DNA of 57,265 bases, taken from NCBI GenBank assembly GCA_016282495.1, contig JAEEKR010000014.1, positions 1-57,265 of the forward strand, in the 5' to 3' direction. Numbering within the stretch: the stretch's first letter is position 1; each line of letters opens with the position of its first letter. Of the stretch, positions 1-7,859 are shown piece by piece. This stretch comes from Candidatus Saccharimonadota bacterium. GTDB lineage: Bacteria; Patescibacteriota; Saccharimonadia; Saccharimonadales; Saccharimonadaceae. The translations under genes were made by a program, and so were the position numbers. Under the pieces are notes generated by a model, which was not told the DNA's origin, ran no database searches, and saw only the letters and a program-made list of their open reading frames with translations.

Positions 1-1
1 A

Positions 2-250
2 AATAATAATAAACTTAACAAAGAACCAGTAGAAGTGATTGCACTTTTCGGCTACAAAATGACCCCGTGTCAGCCGCTGACTTTTAGAAGGCGCTATGGG
101 AATGAAGTCGAGGTGACTGAGTTGCTTAGCTCTCGCATTAAATTTGCGGGCCAGGTCACTTATCACATCTTTGATGTACTGGTTGGGCAGAAAAAATATC
201 AGCTCGAGTTCAACTCGGTTGATCTTTCGTGGCATGCCACAGCTGCTTAG
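2..250 (+). CDS. Small conserved-looking protein of unknown function, 5'-truncated by the window edge
   Basis: The frame is open from base 2 to a TAG at 248-250, so the true start probably lies upstream. A GTG at 35 is a possible internal start. The visible part is about 82 residues, soluble and mixed basic/acidic, with a central RRRYGNEVEV stretch and no membrane segment. I do not recognise the family. A strong terminator follows 14 bases after the stop, so it ends a transcription unit. Reading frame is confident, function unknown. Confidence 0.6.
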   Translation, partial: NNNKLNKEPVEVIALFGYKMTPCQPLTFRRRYGNEVEVTELLSSRIKFAGQVTYHIFDVLVGQKKYQLEFNSVDLSWHATAA

Positions 251-263
251 TTAGTTTAAAAGT

Positions 264-293
264 CCCCCTGCGTTCTACAGGGGTGATTTTTAT
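264..293 (+). terminator. Rho-independent terminator after the first gene
   Basis: CCCCTG (265-270) pairs with CAGGGG (278-283) around a 7-nt loop, followed by TGATTTTTAT. The 3' arm of the stem is also the start of the 48-bp repeated element at 278-325. Confidence 0.85.
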
Positions 294-325
294 ATTAGGC
301 GCGCTCTAAACTTCCGAAAAAATGG
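278..325 (+). repeat. Terminator-linked repeated element, copy 1
   Basis: About 48 bp, matching 1876-1922 at roughly 43 positions with one indel. The core is AGGCGCGCTCTAAACTTCCG followed by an A run. It sits between a terminator and the extended -10 promoter of the next gene. A third copy of the core lies on the minus strand at 37252-37279 in the same terminator-element-promoter order. Confidence 0.75.
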
Positions 326-328
326 TTA

Positions 329-337
329 TGATATAAT
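329..337 (+). promoter_or_regulatory. Extended -10 promoter, leaderless start for the 344 gene
   Basis: TGaTATAAT, with exactly 6 nt between the hexamer and the ATG at 344. The expected transcription start coincides with the start codon. Confidence 0.7.
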
Positions 338-343
338 GAGAAC

Positions 344-1189
344 ATGGAAGAAAATGATACAACCAACAACCAAGGTAAAATTCTTAATGTGAAAACTTCG
401 AATATTTCGATTGTAAAAAAGTTTTTATTGTGTGCTACGATAATATGCTTATCTTTAAGCGCGCTAATAGGCATTTTTATTATTTTACTCAATCCGAGAG
501 ATATTAGTGTTTATAGGATTATCGGAACAACTACAATTTTTGGCATTCTTGCGCTTATTACGACAAATAATGTATTTCGACTAGAAAGTGGCAGTGCGGC
601 GATTAGAAAGATGTCTATTGCTGCTATTATTTCTAATCTTTGTTGGGCAATAATATTATTATGTTTGGTTTGGGGCGTTTTTGATTTTATGTACGAAAAA
701 TGTGATTATGTATCATCTTGTCTGCAGGATTATTTTAATTTCATGAAAGTCATACTCAAAATTTTGTCAATTTCGATTACTACTTCAATTAGTTTTTCGA
801 TTATTACGAATTTTCTAAGCTTTAGAAGGTATGTTAGTGCAATTAATATTTTGAGTATTACTGGTATTATATGCACTGCTATTATTGCTTTTCGATCGGT
901 TGTCACTACGTTATCTGATAAATATGATTTATTGTTTACAGCAGATGTCGCTTGGCGCTTTTATGCGATTTTGTTGATTATTCTAGTATTTTGTCTTGTC
1001 GTAGCTGCTGTACTTTCTAAAGTTCAGGGCAACAAAGAGAAAGAGAAAAAATTGCAGGAGAGTTTGAACGAAAATAAAACTAATGAAGCCGAGCTTAGGG
1101 CTCGTCTTGAAAAAGAGATTCGTGCCGAAATCGCTGAAGAGCAAAAAAATAACACCAATCCTGAGCAGGATAGTAGCGCAAATAGTTGA
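344..1189 (+). CDS. Six-helix membrane protein with charged C-terminal coiled coil, unknown function
   Basis: The 281-aa product has a short polar N-terminus, then about six hydrophobic segments (near residues 28-50, 57-75, 90-112, 128-155, 163-185 and 205-228). A C-terminal tail of about 50 residues is rich in Glu, Lys and Ala, predicts as a helix or coiled coil, and should face the cytoplasm. No family recognised. The ATG lies 6 nt after a TGaTATAAT, so the mRNA should be leaderless. The TGA stop is 8 bases before the methyltransferase ATG, so the two are probably co-transcribed. The pair lies between two direct repeats (278-325 and 1876-1922), which suggests the segment arrived or was duplicated as a unit. 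Confidence 0.8.
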   Translation: MEENDTTNNQGKILNVKTSNISIVKKFLLCATIICLSLSALIGIFIILLNPRDISVYRIIGTTTIFGILALITTNNVFRLESGSAAIRKMSIAAIISNLCWAIILLCLVWGVFDFMYEKCDYVSSCLQDYFNFMKVILKILSISITTSISFSIITNFLSFRRYVSAINILSITGIICTAIIAFRSVVTTLSDKYDLLFTADVAWRFYAILLIILVFCLVVAAVLSKVQGNKEKEKKLQESLNENKTNEAELRARLEKEIRAEIAEEQKNNTNPEQDSSANS

Positions 1190-1197
1190 AAAATAGA

Positions 1198-1869
1198 ATG
1201 ACGAAAATGGTTGAATCGAAAGCTTGGAACTGGGATATCGTAAAAGGGGAACACGAAAAATATTGGCAAGAACCAGCGGTGGAATCTTATTATCTTATCA
1301 ACAGATGGCTTTCCCAGAACAAGAGTGATTTTTTGGATCTAGGTTGTGGGCTCGGGAGACACACAATCCAATTCGCGAAAGCTGGCTTTTCTACTTCAGG
1401 ATTTGATTTAAGTGAAACTTCAATCAAAAAAACGAAAGAATATGCCAAGGAATCTGGTGTTCAGGTTGATTTAAAAGTGGGTGATATGCTAGATCTTCCC
1501 TATTCTGATAAGAGTTTTGATTGTATTTATTGCCGCAATGTGATTTCCCATACGGATACTGCCGGAATGAAAAGAATTGTTTCTGAGCTTAAAAGAGTAT
1601 TAAAGAAAGACGGCGAGTGCTATTTAACTTTAGGTTCAAAACAAACTTGGGGATTTCAGCAAAATTGGCCGGTAGTAGATGACAATACTAAAATCCGTGT
1701 TGAGGATGGACCAGAAAACGGCATTCCGCATTTTTATGCTGACTATGATTTAATTTTGGAACTATTCAATGATTTTGAAATTGTTAATATTTTTCATATT
1801 GAAGATTTCTATACTAAAAACGATAAAACATTTAGCTCTTTTCACTACCATATTCTAATCCGAAAATAG
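1198..1869 (+). CDS. Class I SAM-dependent methyltransferase
   Basis: The 223-aa product has the SAM-binding glycine motif DLGCGLGRH near residue 48, an acidic end of strand 2 (GFDLS) and a GDMLDLPY segment typical of the Methyltransf_11/25 fold. The substrate cannot be told from the sequence, and there is no RNA- or protein-binding extension. The open frame reaches a TTG at 1186 that overlaps the preceding stop. I chose ATG 1198 because it is the first ATG, with ATG 1207 almost as likely; no clear Shine-Dalgarno decides. It is the second gene of a pair with the membrane protein. The second copy of the direct repeat begins 7 bases after its TAG. Confidence 0.85.
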   Translation: MTKMVESKAWNWDIVKGEHEKYWQEPAVESYYLINRWLSQNKSDFLDLGCGLGRHTIQFAKAGFSTSGFDLSETSIKKTKEYAKESGVQVDLKVGDMLDLPYSDKSFDCIYCRNVISHTDTAGMKRIVSELKRVLKKDGECYLTLGSKQTWGFQQNWPVVDDNTKIRVEDGPENGIPHFYADYDLILELFNDFEIVNIFHIEDFYTKNDKTFSSFHYHILIRK

Positions 1870-1875
1870 ATTTTA

Positions 1876-1922
1876 TAGGGGTGTTTTTTATATCAGGCGC
1901 GCTCTAAATTTCCGAAAAATGG
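1876..1922 (+). repeat. Terminator-linked repeated element, copy 2
   Basis: Repeats 278-325, starting with AGGGGTG and a T run and continuing into the core AGGCGCGCTCTAAA then TTCCGAAAAA. The 5' arm of the terminator is absent here, so this copy carries only half of the hairpin. Confidence 0.75.
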
Positions 1923-1980
1923 TGGGGCTCAATTAACCAGGTTTTAACAGTATATAAAGAAGATGTCCATGAAAGGTTAG

Positions 1981-2013
1981 TTGATATTTGTAGATTCGAT
2001 GTTATATTATAAT
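1981..2013 (+). promoter_or_regulatory. Probable promoter of the HNH gene
   Basis: TTGATA at 1981-1986 is followed after 16 bp by TATATT (2003-2008), overlapped by TATAAT (2008-2013). The ATG at 2046 then has a 5'UTR of about 30 nt without a strong Shine-Dalgarno. The rest of 1923-2045 shows no gene. Confidence 0.5.
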
Positions 2014-2045
2014 TAATTACAAATAATAACGGCAGAAAACCAAAG

Positions 2046-3104
2046 ATGCAGAACGAAGTCAGAACTTGTAATAAATGCGGAAAGACTAAACCGTTAGATG
2101 AATTTGTCTTTGAAAAAAGATCTGGTAATTATCTTAATTCTTGTTTAGAGTGTCATAGGCAATACCACAAAGAATATTATGAGCGTTTGAAGGCTAAAAA
2201 TGCCAACAAAACAGTTTCCATTGACCCGAATAAGACTAAAAAATGCATTAAGTGCGGAATGGAAAAACCGCTAACCGAGTTTGGAATTGATAAAGCGAAC
2301 GCCAAGATAGTTAATACATGTAAAGCATGCAAAGCACTCGCAGCGAAACAGCATTATATTGGGAACAAAGATAAAATACTTGCTTATGCCCAAGAATATA
2401 GGGAGATTAATAAGGAGAAAATAAATGAATACCAGGCTAATTATCGGCTAGAGAATGCGGAGCAACGCAGAGAATACAGTAGACAATACAATAAGGATCA
2501 TCAAGCCGAGATTAGCATTAAACGCAAAACTTATAGACGAGAACATCGAGATGAGTTTAGAGAGCGCGATAAAGAGTATGCTCGCACCCATAAAGAGCAA
2601 ATAGCAAAGCGTTATAAAGAGTGGGCAAAAGACCACTCCGAACAGTTGGCGGAGTACAATAAAAGATACCGAGCCGAGAACGCCGAAATTATTAGTAAAA
2701 AACGCCAAGAATACGATAAGAAAAACCGCCCACGAATTAGAGCCTATATTAAGAATAAACGAGAGACGGACCCACTTTTTAAACTAAGCACACAAGTTAG
2801 AAACCTAATAAACAAATCACTTAAAAATAGAGGCTATGGTAAAGATACCCACACTTACGAAATTTTAGGTTGTGATTATGAAACTCTATTGGAGCACCTA
2901 AAGCAAAGTTGGCTGAATAATTACGGCACAGAATGGGATGGCGAACCCTATCATATAGACCATATCATACCGCTGGCTACGGCTAAAAGCGAGCAAGACG
3001 TAAAAGACCTCTGCTATTATAAGAATTTGCAAATGCTAAAACCAAAAGATAACCTGGTTAAAAACAAGAGCTTAGATTGGCGTCTTGATCCGAAAAACAA
3101 ATAG
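2046..3104 (+). CDS. Duplicated zinc-ribbon / 15-residue-repeat / HNH endonuclease-like protein
   Basis: The 352-aa product has three parts. (1) Two tandem zinc ribbons with identical spacing: C8-C11...C33-C36 and C67-C70...C92-C95. (2) Residues about 103-237: nine tandem 15-residue units, most beginning with Tyr, with His/Asn at position 5 and usually a hydrophobic residue at position 9; strongly charged and surely helical. (3) A C-terminal HNH-like domain with YHIDHIIPL near residue 302, a YYKNLQML segment and a final PKDNLV motif, as in phage and mobile-type HNH nucleases. It probably cuts or binds nucleic acid. I infer a mobile or phage origin from the domain type and accessory location. 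No partner genes are adjacent; the tRNA-Val gene lies downstream on the other strand. Confidence 0.8.
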   Translation: MQNEVRTCNKCGKTKPLDEFVFEKRSGNYLNSCLECHRQYHKEYYERLKAKNANKTVSIDPNKTKKCIKCGMEKPLTEFGIDKANAKIVNTCKACKALAAKQHYIGNKDKILAYAQEYREINKEKINEYQANYRLENAEQRREYSRQYNKDHQAEISIKRKTYRREHRDEFRERDKEYARTHKEQIAKRYKEWAKDHSEQLAEYNKRYRAENAEIISKKRQEYDKKNRPRIRAYIKNKRETDPLFKLSTQVRNLINKSLKNRGYGKDTHTYEILGCDYETLLEHLKQSWLNNYGTEWDGEPYHIDHIIPLATAKSEQDVKDLCYYKNLQMLKPKDNLVKNKSLDWRLDPKNK

Positions 3105-3185
3105 GGTTTATTGTTGGGGATTTAACCGCAAAAATACAGAGTTAAAATGTGGTTTTTGGCGTATTCTTGTCGCAAAAATGGCATA

Positions 3186-3213
3186 AAAATATCCCTCTAT
3201 TTTTACAAGGGAT
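3186..3213 (-). terminator. Probable terminator of tRNA-Val
   Basis: ATCCCT (3191-3196) and AGGGAT (3208-3213) form a stem. On the minus strand the hairpin is followed by ATTTTTAT. The stem also faces the HNH gene, but the T run is on the minus-strand side. The rest of 3105-3266 shows no gene. Confidence 0.6.
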
Positions 3214-3266
3214 TTAACAGGCATTTACGAATTACGAAATAGTTGAAAACTATTTTATAACCTGAA

Positions 3267-3343
3267 TGGTGGATCTTACTGGGCTCGAACCAGTGACCTT
3301 ACGAATGTGAATCGTACGCTCTAGCCAACTGAGCTAAAGATCC
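3267..3343 (-). tRNA. tRNA-Val, anticodon CAC
   Basis: The minus strand folds as a full cloverleaf: 7-bp acceptor GGATCTT/AAGATCC, D arm GCTC/GAGC, anticodon stem TACGA/TCGTA with loop TTCACAT (anticodon CAC, reading GUG), T arm ACTGG/CCAGT with loop TTCGAGC. CCA is encoded. It is divergent from prfA. Its promoter -10 would be the minus-strand reading of the palindrome at 3349-3364, leaving only about 6 nt of 5' leader. Confidence 0.95.
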
Positions 3344-3348
3344 AGATG

Positions 3349-3364
3349 TGGTATAATTATACCA
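3349..3364. promoter_or_regulatory. Perfectly palindromic bidirectional extended -10
   Basis: TGGTATAATTATACCA equals its own reverse complement and gives TGgTATAAT on both strands. Rightward it places the prfA ATG (3364) 6 nt after the hexamer, a leaderless start. Leftward it predicts a start near 3349 for tRNA-Val. Confidence 0.7.
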
Positions 3365-4422
3365 TGAATTTTGAGAAATTAGAGCAAGAGAAAAAAGAGA
3401 TAAATGACTTTTTGGCGAAGCCAGAGGCTTATTCTGACCCTGATTTTGCTAATAAATCACGTAGGCTTTCTGAGATTGAAAATATTTTGGAGCTAAATAA
3501 GAAACTTGAGCAGTTTTCTGCGAGTTTGAGAGAGGCGAAGTCTTTGATGGATGATCCAGAACTTGGCGAAATGGCACGAGAAGATGTTGAAAGTTTGACT
3601 AAGAAAATTGCCGAAACTCAGGCTGAATTAGATGAGTTTTTGATTCCGCGAGATCCAAATGACGATAAGCCGGCAATTCTAGAAATTCGCGCTGGGGCTG
3701 GTGGCGATGAAGCTTCCCTTTTCGCGGGTGAGCTTTATCGTATGTATCTAAAATACGGCGAGAACCACGGGCTTAAAGCCGAGCTGATTTCTAAAAATGA
3801 AAATGAAGCTGGCGGAATGAAAGAAGTGATTGTAAAATTTACGGGTGATAGGCCTTACGGAAAGCTGAAATTCGAAGGCGGGGTGCACCGTGTCCAACGT
3901 GTGCCAGTGACGGAATCGCAAGGAAGAATTCACACTTCGACTGTAACCGTGGCGGCACTTCCTGAGGCAAGCGAAACTGATCTTGAAATTAAACCAGAGG
4001 ATTTGCGCATCGATATTTATCGTTCGGGCGGGCATGGCGGTCAAGGTGTAAACACGACTGACTCCGCTGTTCGCATTACTCATCTCCCAACAGGTTTGGT
4101 TGTGGCGATGCAAGACGAGCGTAGCCAACAGCAAAACCGCGTAAAAGCGATGAATATTTTGAGATCCCGACTTCTCGAAAAGAAGCGTGAAGAAGAAATG
4201 AAAAATGCCAGTGAAGCCAGAAAATCTTTGATTGGCACTGGTGATCGTAGCGAGAAAATCCGCACTTATAATTTTCCGCAAGACCGTATTACTGACCACC
4301 GAATTCACTATTCGCGCTCGAATATTGTCCAAGCGATGGATGGTGATATTGATGATTTGATTGAGGAGCTAGCAAAAAATGAACGTGAGCTCATGGCTGA
4401 CGATAGCCAAAAGAAAGATTGA
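3364..4422 (+). CDS. prfA: Peptide chain release factor 1
   Basis: The 352-aa product has the RF1 layout: N-terminal helical domain, the codon-recognition tripeptide PVT in [11 protein letters not shown] (PxT type, hence UAA/UAG), and the peptidyl-tRNA hydrolysis loop [10 protein letters not shown] near residue 220. ATG 3364 is preferred over the longer open frame because it begins the family N-terminus and lies 6 nt after the -10. It overlaps prmC by 44 bases, and PrmC methylates the GGQ glutamine of this very protein. Its own stop is UGA, the codon RF1 does not read, so its completion depends on RF2. Confidence 0.96.
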   Translation: MNFEKLEQEKKEINDFLAKPEAYSDPDFANKSRRLSEIENILELNKKLEQFSASLREAKSLMDDPELGEMAREDVESLTKKIAETQAELDEFLIPRDPNDDKPAILEIRAGAGGDEASLFAGELYRMYLKYGENHGLKAELISKNENEAGGMKEVIVKFTGDRPYGKLKFEGGVHRVQRVPVTESQGRIHTSTVTVAALPEASETDLEIKPEDLRIDIYRSGGHGGQGVNTTDSAVRITHLPTGLVVAMQDERSQQQNRVKAMNILRSRLLEKKREEEMKNASEARKSLIGTGDRSEKIRTYNFPQDRITDHRIHYSRSNIVQAMDGDIDDLIEELAKNERELMADDSQKKD

Positions 4423-5170
4423 CGCGCTTGATGCGGAATTGATTCTTTTAAATACTGTTGGCGAAAAAGATCGTTCATTTTTGACGCTTCATGATGATAG
4501 AGAATTAACTGAAGAAGAATTAAAAAAGGCGAACGGATTTTTAGAGAGACGGGCTTCAGGCGAGCCGCTGGCTTATATTCTAGGCTATAAAGAGTTTTAT
4601 GGGAGAGATTTTTTAGTCGCGAAGGGGGCGCGCTCGCTAGTTCCGAGGATAGAGACGGAAAGTATTATTGAGATGGTAAAAGCTTTAAAGCTTGCACCGA
4701 GAAAAATTTTAGACATTGGTACTGGGAGCGGCTGTATCGCAATTACTTTAAAACTAGAAAATGAGGAAGCGGAGGTCCTTGCGAGTGATTATTCGCGAGA
4801 TGTATTAGAACTCGCAAAAGAGAATGCAAAAAAACTAGCCGCGGATGTGAAGTTTATCCAGTCAGATTTGTTAGATAGTATTGACGGTGATTTTGATTTG
4901 ATTGTGGCAAATCTTCCATATGTGGATGAGAATTGGGGTTGGCTAGATAAGGAGGCACTTGCTTTTGAACCTAAAGAGGCGCTGTATGCGGAAGATAGCG
5001 GTCTTTATCTAGTTAAAAAGTTGATTCTTCAGGCAAAAGGACGGACAAACTATTTAATTTTAGAGTCGGATACTTCACAACAGAATGAAATAATTGAATA
5101 CGCAAAAGAATTTGGTTTTAGTTTGACTCAAAAAGATGATTTTATAACAGTTTTTGAGACAAAGCCGTGA
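4379..5170 (+). CDS. prmC: Release factor glutamine N5-methyltransferase (PrmC/HemK)
   Basis: The 263-aa product has an N-terminal helical recognition domain, SLVPRIETE, the SAM motif [11 protein letters not shown] near residue 117, and VANLPYV in place of the usual NPPY glutamine-binding motif. Second-position Leu occurs in related methyltransferases, so the enzyme is probably still active. The start overlaps the end of prfA and is translationally coupled. It ends one base before the convergent htrA stop with no visible terminator. Confidence 0.93.
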   Translation: MNVSSWLTIAKRKIDALDAELILLNTVGEKDRSFLTLHDDRELTEEELKKANGFLERRASGEPLAYILGYKEFYGRDFLVAKGARSLVPRIETESIIEMVKALKLAPRKILDIGTGSGCIAITLKLENEEAEVLASDYSRDVLELAKENAKKLAADVKFIQSDLLDSIDGDFDLIVANLPYVDENWGWLDKEALAFEPKEALYAEDSGLYLVKKLILQAKGRTNYLILESDTSQQNEIIEYAKEFGFSLTQKDDFITVFETKP

Positions 5171-6349
5171 TTATTCTTGGTATGCTTCTAATGTTACGTT
5201 GATGGCAATTTCTTCCCCGTTCCTTAGGATGGTAAGTTGAACAGTATCACCAACCATATACTCGCCGATAAGCGAGGATAAGGAGCCGGCCTTACCAATA
5301 TTGATGCCACTGATGGCGGTAATAATATCTCCGTCTTTAACGCCGGCTTTTTCAGCTGGTGAACCACTAATGATAGCCGAACTTCTTTTTGAATTGTAAA
5401 CGTATGCGCCAGCGGAAACTGGTAGATTGTTTTCTTTAGCGATATCTGGAGTAATATTGATGTAGCGTATGCCAAGATATGCACGGCTGGTGTCACCGTT
5501 TTTAATAATATTGTTAAGCATACCCTTAATGCTTGAGATTGGTATAGCGAAACCAAGGCCTTGGCCATCTGTGGAAACAGCAGTATTAATACCAATAACT
5601 TCGCCAGCAGCGTTGACAAGAGGACCGCCAGAATTGCCAGAGTTAATAGCTGCATCGGTTTGAATCATATCGACAAGGTCTTCGGATGAGGAGGCACTAC
5701 TATCGGTGGCAGTAATAGAACGTCCAACACCGGATATGATTCCCGATGTGACAGTGTTTTGGAATTGACCAAGAGCATTGCCGATAGCGATGACTTGTTG
5801 GCCTACACTGATTGTTTTAGAATCACCTAGTTTTACGGTTGGGAGGTCTGAAACGCCGTTAATTTTAAGAAAAGCGGCATCATTCAATGGGTCAGTAGCA
5901 ACAACGGTAACGTCGTCGTATGTGGTGCCATCATCTAGGATTACAACGCTGGCGCTTGTTCCTTCGACGACGTGTTTATTGGTCAAAATGTAACCATCTG
6001 AAGTAATAATCATACCCGTACCAGCCGAAGCGTAAGTGGCGTTTTGACCGAAGTAGTCCATAGAATTAGTTTCCGACACGATTGACACGACGCTTGGTGA
6101 AACGGAATTTGCAACATCAGCAATAGAGCCTTCAGTAAAGTTGGCCGAGTTTCCGTCCACTCCGCCATTGGCGACTGTGATTGGGGTGTCAGACTTATTC
6201 ATTTCTATGATAATTAAAGTTAAACTGGCAATTGATATAAATAATGCAAAGACGGCTATAATGCACAGTGGCAGATTTTTGTGCCCGTGTTTTTTCTTCT
6301 CCTCGTGCTTAATAGTTGGTAGAATTTGTTCTACTTTGTTATCTTCCAT
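5171..6349 (-). CDS. htrA: HtrA/DegP-type membrane-anchored serine protease with PDZ domain
   Basis: The 392-aa product has a cytoplasmic Lys/His-rich N-terminus, one membrane segment (about residues 27-49), a trypsin-like domain with the triad His in LTNKHVVEG, Asp in NDAAFLK and Ser in GNSGGPLV, and a C-terminal PDZ domain with KAGVKDGDIITAI. The likely role is envelope protein quality control outside the membrane. Shine-Dalgarno AAGGAG sits 4 bases before the ATG. It is the second gene behind the 6360 membrane protein, 10 bases apart. Length is normal for one-PDZ HtrA. Confidence 0.94.
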   Translation of the reverse strand: MEDNKVEQILPTIKHEEKKKHGHKNLPLCIIAVFALFISIASLTLIIIEMNKSDTPITVANGGVDGNSANFTEGSIADVANSVSPSVVSIVSETNSMDYFGQNATYASAGTGMIITSDGYILTNKHVVEGTSASVVILDDGTTYDDVTVVATDPLNDAAFLKINGVSDLPTVKLGDSKTISVGQQVIAIGNALGQFQNTVTSGIISGVGRSITATDSSASSSEDLVDMIQTDAAINSGNSGGPLVNAAGEVIGINTAVSTDGQGLGFAIPISSIKGMLNNIIKNGDTSRAYLGIRYINITPDIAKENNLPVSAGAYVYNSKRSSAIISGSPAEKAGVKDGDIITAISGINIGKAGSLSSLIGEYMVGDTVQLTILRNGEEIAINVTLEAYQE

Positions 6350-6359
6350 CCCACTCCTT

Positions 6360-7163
6360 TTATATATGTGTATTAAACTTTGGATCGCTAAAATTAAGAA
6401 TAATAATCGTGATAATTAAAATACTGAAAATAGTAGGTATCAAAATATCCTCTGCTTTAAGTTCGCCGTCATGTTTTTCTATGGATTTATAGGTGTGGTC
6501 AAAGAAAAAGGCGGCTAGGGTTAGAATGACGGCGGTTTGAGATACGAAGATATTAAGAGGAAAATTGTAAACGATCATCCAATGGTTGCAAAGCCAGGAA
6601 ATTTCAGCAAAAACCAATCCACAAATTAGAGTAATGAATGTGGATTTTTCGTGCTGATTCTGAATGAGAATGTGACGACTTGCACTATAGCCAATAATGA
6701 ATTCTGTAAGGATGATAAAAATTGGATTAGCAGTGGCTAACATCATTGATGCAATGTTTGAACCGATAAAAATAGCAAAAAGAGATTGGATTAAAGTGCC
6801 TGTGGTTGTCTTTAGCGGTTTGATGAATAATAGCCAGGCAATATAGACAATTGAAAGGATTATATAGAACCAAGTTGCGTAATCTGCGCCGATGTTGTTG
6901 ATGTAGTAGTAGTAAGCTGAGAGTACTATACCGATTCCGACGACGAAATCAATTAGACTTGATTGAATGTTGGCGAACCAATAACGAGGTCGTACTGCGA
7001 AAATGCGCCATTTTGAGATTAGTACGAGTAAAATTCCAAAGAGCGGGCTGTTGCTGACATATGTAAGATAGATGGACCCCGCAGCAAGGAGGATATTTAG
7101 AAGAATATGTAAGAATGAACTGAGGGCGTTTCGGCTTTTGCGAATAAAAATAAAATCTGCCAT
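6360..7163 (-). CDS. Polytopic membrane protein of unknown function, upstream of htrA
   Basis: The 267-aa product has about eight hydrophobic helices spread along its length and short polar loops (for example EKHDGELKAED near the C-terminus). No family recognised. It has its own extended -10 (7172-7180) and is followed at 10 bases by htrA, so the two form an operon and may share an envelope role. That role is inference only. Confidence 0.8.
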   Translation of the reverse strand: MADFIFIRKSRNALSSFLHILLNILLAAGSIYLTYVSNSPLFGILLVLISKWRIFAVRPRYWFANIQSSLIDFVVGIGIVLSAYYYYINNIGADYATWFYIILSIVYIAWLLFIKPLKTTTGTLIQSLFAIFIGSNIASMMLATANPIFIILTEFIIGYSASRHILIQNQHEKSTFITLICGLVFAEISWLCNHWMIVYNFPLNIFVSQTAVILTLAAFFFDHTYKSIEKHDGELKAEDILIPTIFSILIITIIILNFSDPKFNTHI

Positions 7164-7171
7164 ACGTTTGT

Positions 7172-7180
7172 ATTATAGCA
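7172..7180 (-). promoter_or_regulatory. Extended -10 for the 6360-htrA operon
   Basis: Minus strand TGcTATAAT with 8 nt to the ATG at 7163: leaderless or nearly so. Confidence 0.65.
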
Positions 7181-7198
7181 TAAAAATTACTCGATATG

Positions 7199-7207
7199 TG
7201 CTATAAT
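7199..7207 (+). promoter_or_regulatory. Extended -10 for lepB, leaderless
   Basis: TGcTATAAT with 7 nt before ATG 7215. There is no TTGACA-like -35 at the usual distance. Confidence 0.7.
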
Positions 7208-7214
7208 ATTGGTA

Positions 7215-7859
7215 ATGGAAGAGATACAACCAAAATTTTTTCAGAAACATCCTTTGCTTAAAGATGCATTAAGTTTGGTGATTTTTATCTTTTGTGTGGT
7301 GGCGGGCACTATGTTCCTTAATGCGTTTGTCTTTCGTTCTTATAATGTTGTGGGCGGTAGTATGGAAAATACTCTGCTCCAAGACGATCGCGTGATAGTT
7401 AATCGTTTTGCAGTCAGCTGGTCTCATTTTATAGGCCAAGAATACATACCTGAACGCGGGCAAATCATTGTGTTTGCAAACGGCGCTGCAACTGGCAATC
7501 TGACTTGTGATGCTCCTGATGGTATTCAGGATCAGTATATTATCAAGAGGGTAATTGCTTTTCCAGGTGAACGCGTAGTTGTAAAAGATTCAGTGATGAC
7601 AATTTATAATGAAGAACATCCGGATGGTTTTGTTTATGATGATGAATGGCGTGTAAGCGATGATGATGGTCCGAAGAAAGAAGTGTCGGGTTCGGTTGAT
7701 TTAGTGGTGCCAGAGGGTGAGCTATTTGTCTCTGGCGATAACCGCGAGGGCCTGAATTCTAAAGATTCTAGAAATGGTCTTGGTACTGTGCCTTATTGTA
7801 GAATTGTAGGCCCAGTTGTGGTGCGTATCTTCCCAATTACTCGTTTTAGATTTTTCTAA
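7215..7859 (+). CDS. lepB: Signal peptidase I
   Basis: The 214-aa product has one N-terminal membrane anchor (about residues 20-42). It has the Ser nucleophile in GGSMENTL, the general-base Lys in IIKRVIAFPGE and the box E sequence SGDNREGLNSKDSR. It cleaves signal peptides from exported proteins, such as the cutinase-like protein at 22491. ATG 7215 is chosen over the TTG at 7209 because it fits the promoter spacing and the family N-terminus. It overlaps the convergent dihydrouridine synthase gene by 4 bases. Confidence 0.95.
   Translation: MEEIQPKFFQKHPLLKDALSLVIFIFCVVAGTMFLNAFVFRSYNVVGGSMENTLLQDDRVIVNRFAVSWSHFIGQEYIPERGQIIVFANGAATGNLTCDAPDGIQDQYIIKRVIAFPGERVVVKDSVMTIYNEEHPDGFVYDDEWRVSDDDGPKKEVSGSVDLVVPEGELFVSGDNREGLNSKDSRNGLGTVPYCRIVGPVVVRIFPITRFRFF

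Noticed and set aside
3748-4332. 194-aa open frame antisense to prfA
   Set aside because: Shadow of the prfA frame; no start signals, atypical composition.
4626-4650. GGCGCGCTCGCTAGTTCCGAGG in prmC resembles the repeated element
   Set aside because: It encodes the conserved ARSLVPR stretch of PrmC and lacks the AAACTTCCGAAA part. Protein constraint explains it.
5160-5180. Terminator expected between convergent prmC and htrA
   Set aside because: The stops are one base apart and no stem with T run is visible. Transcripts may overlap.
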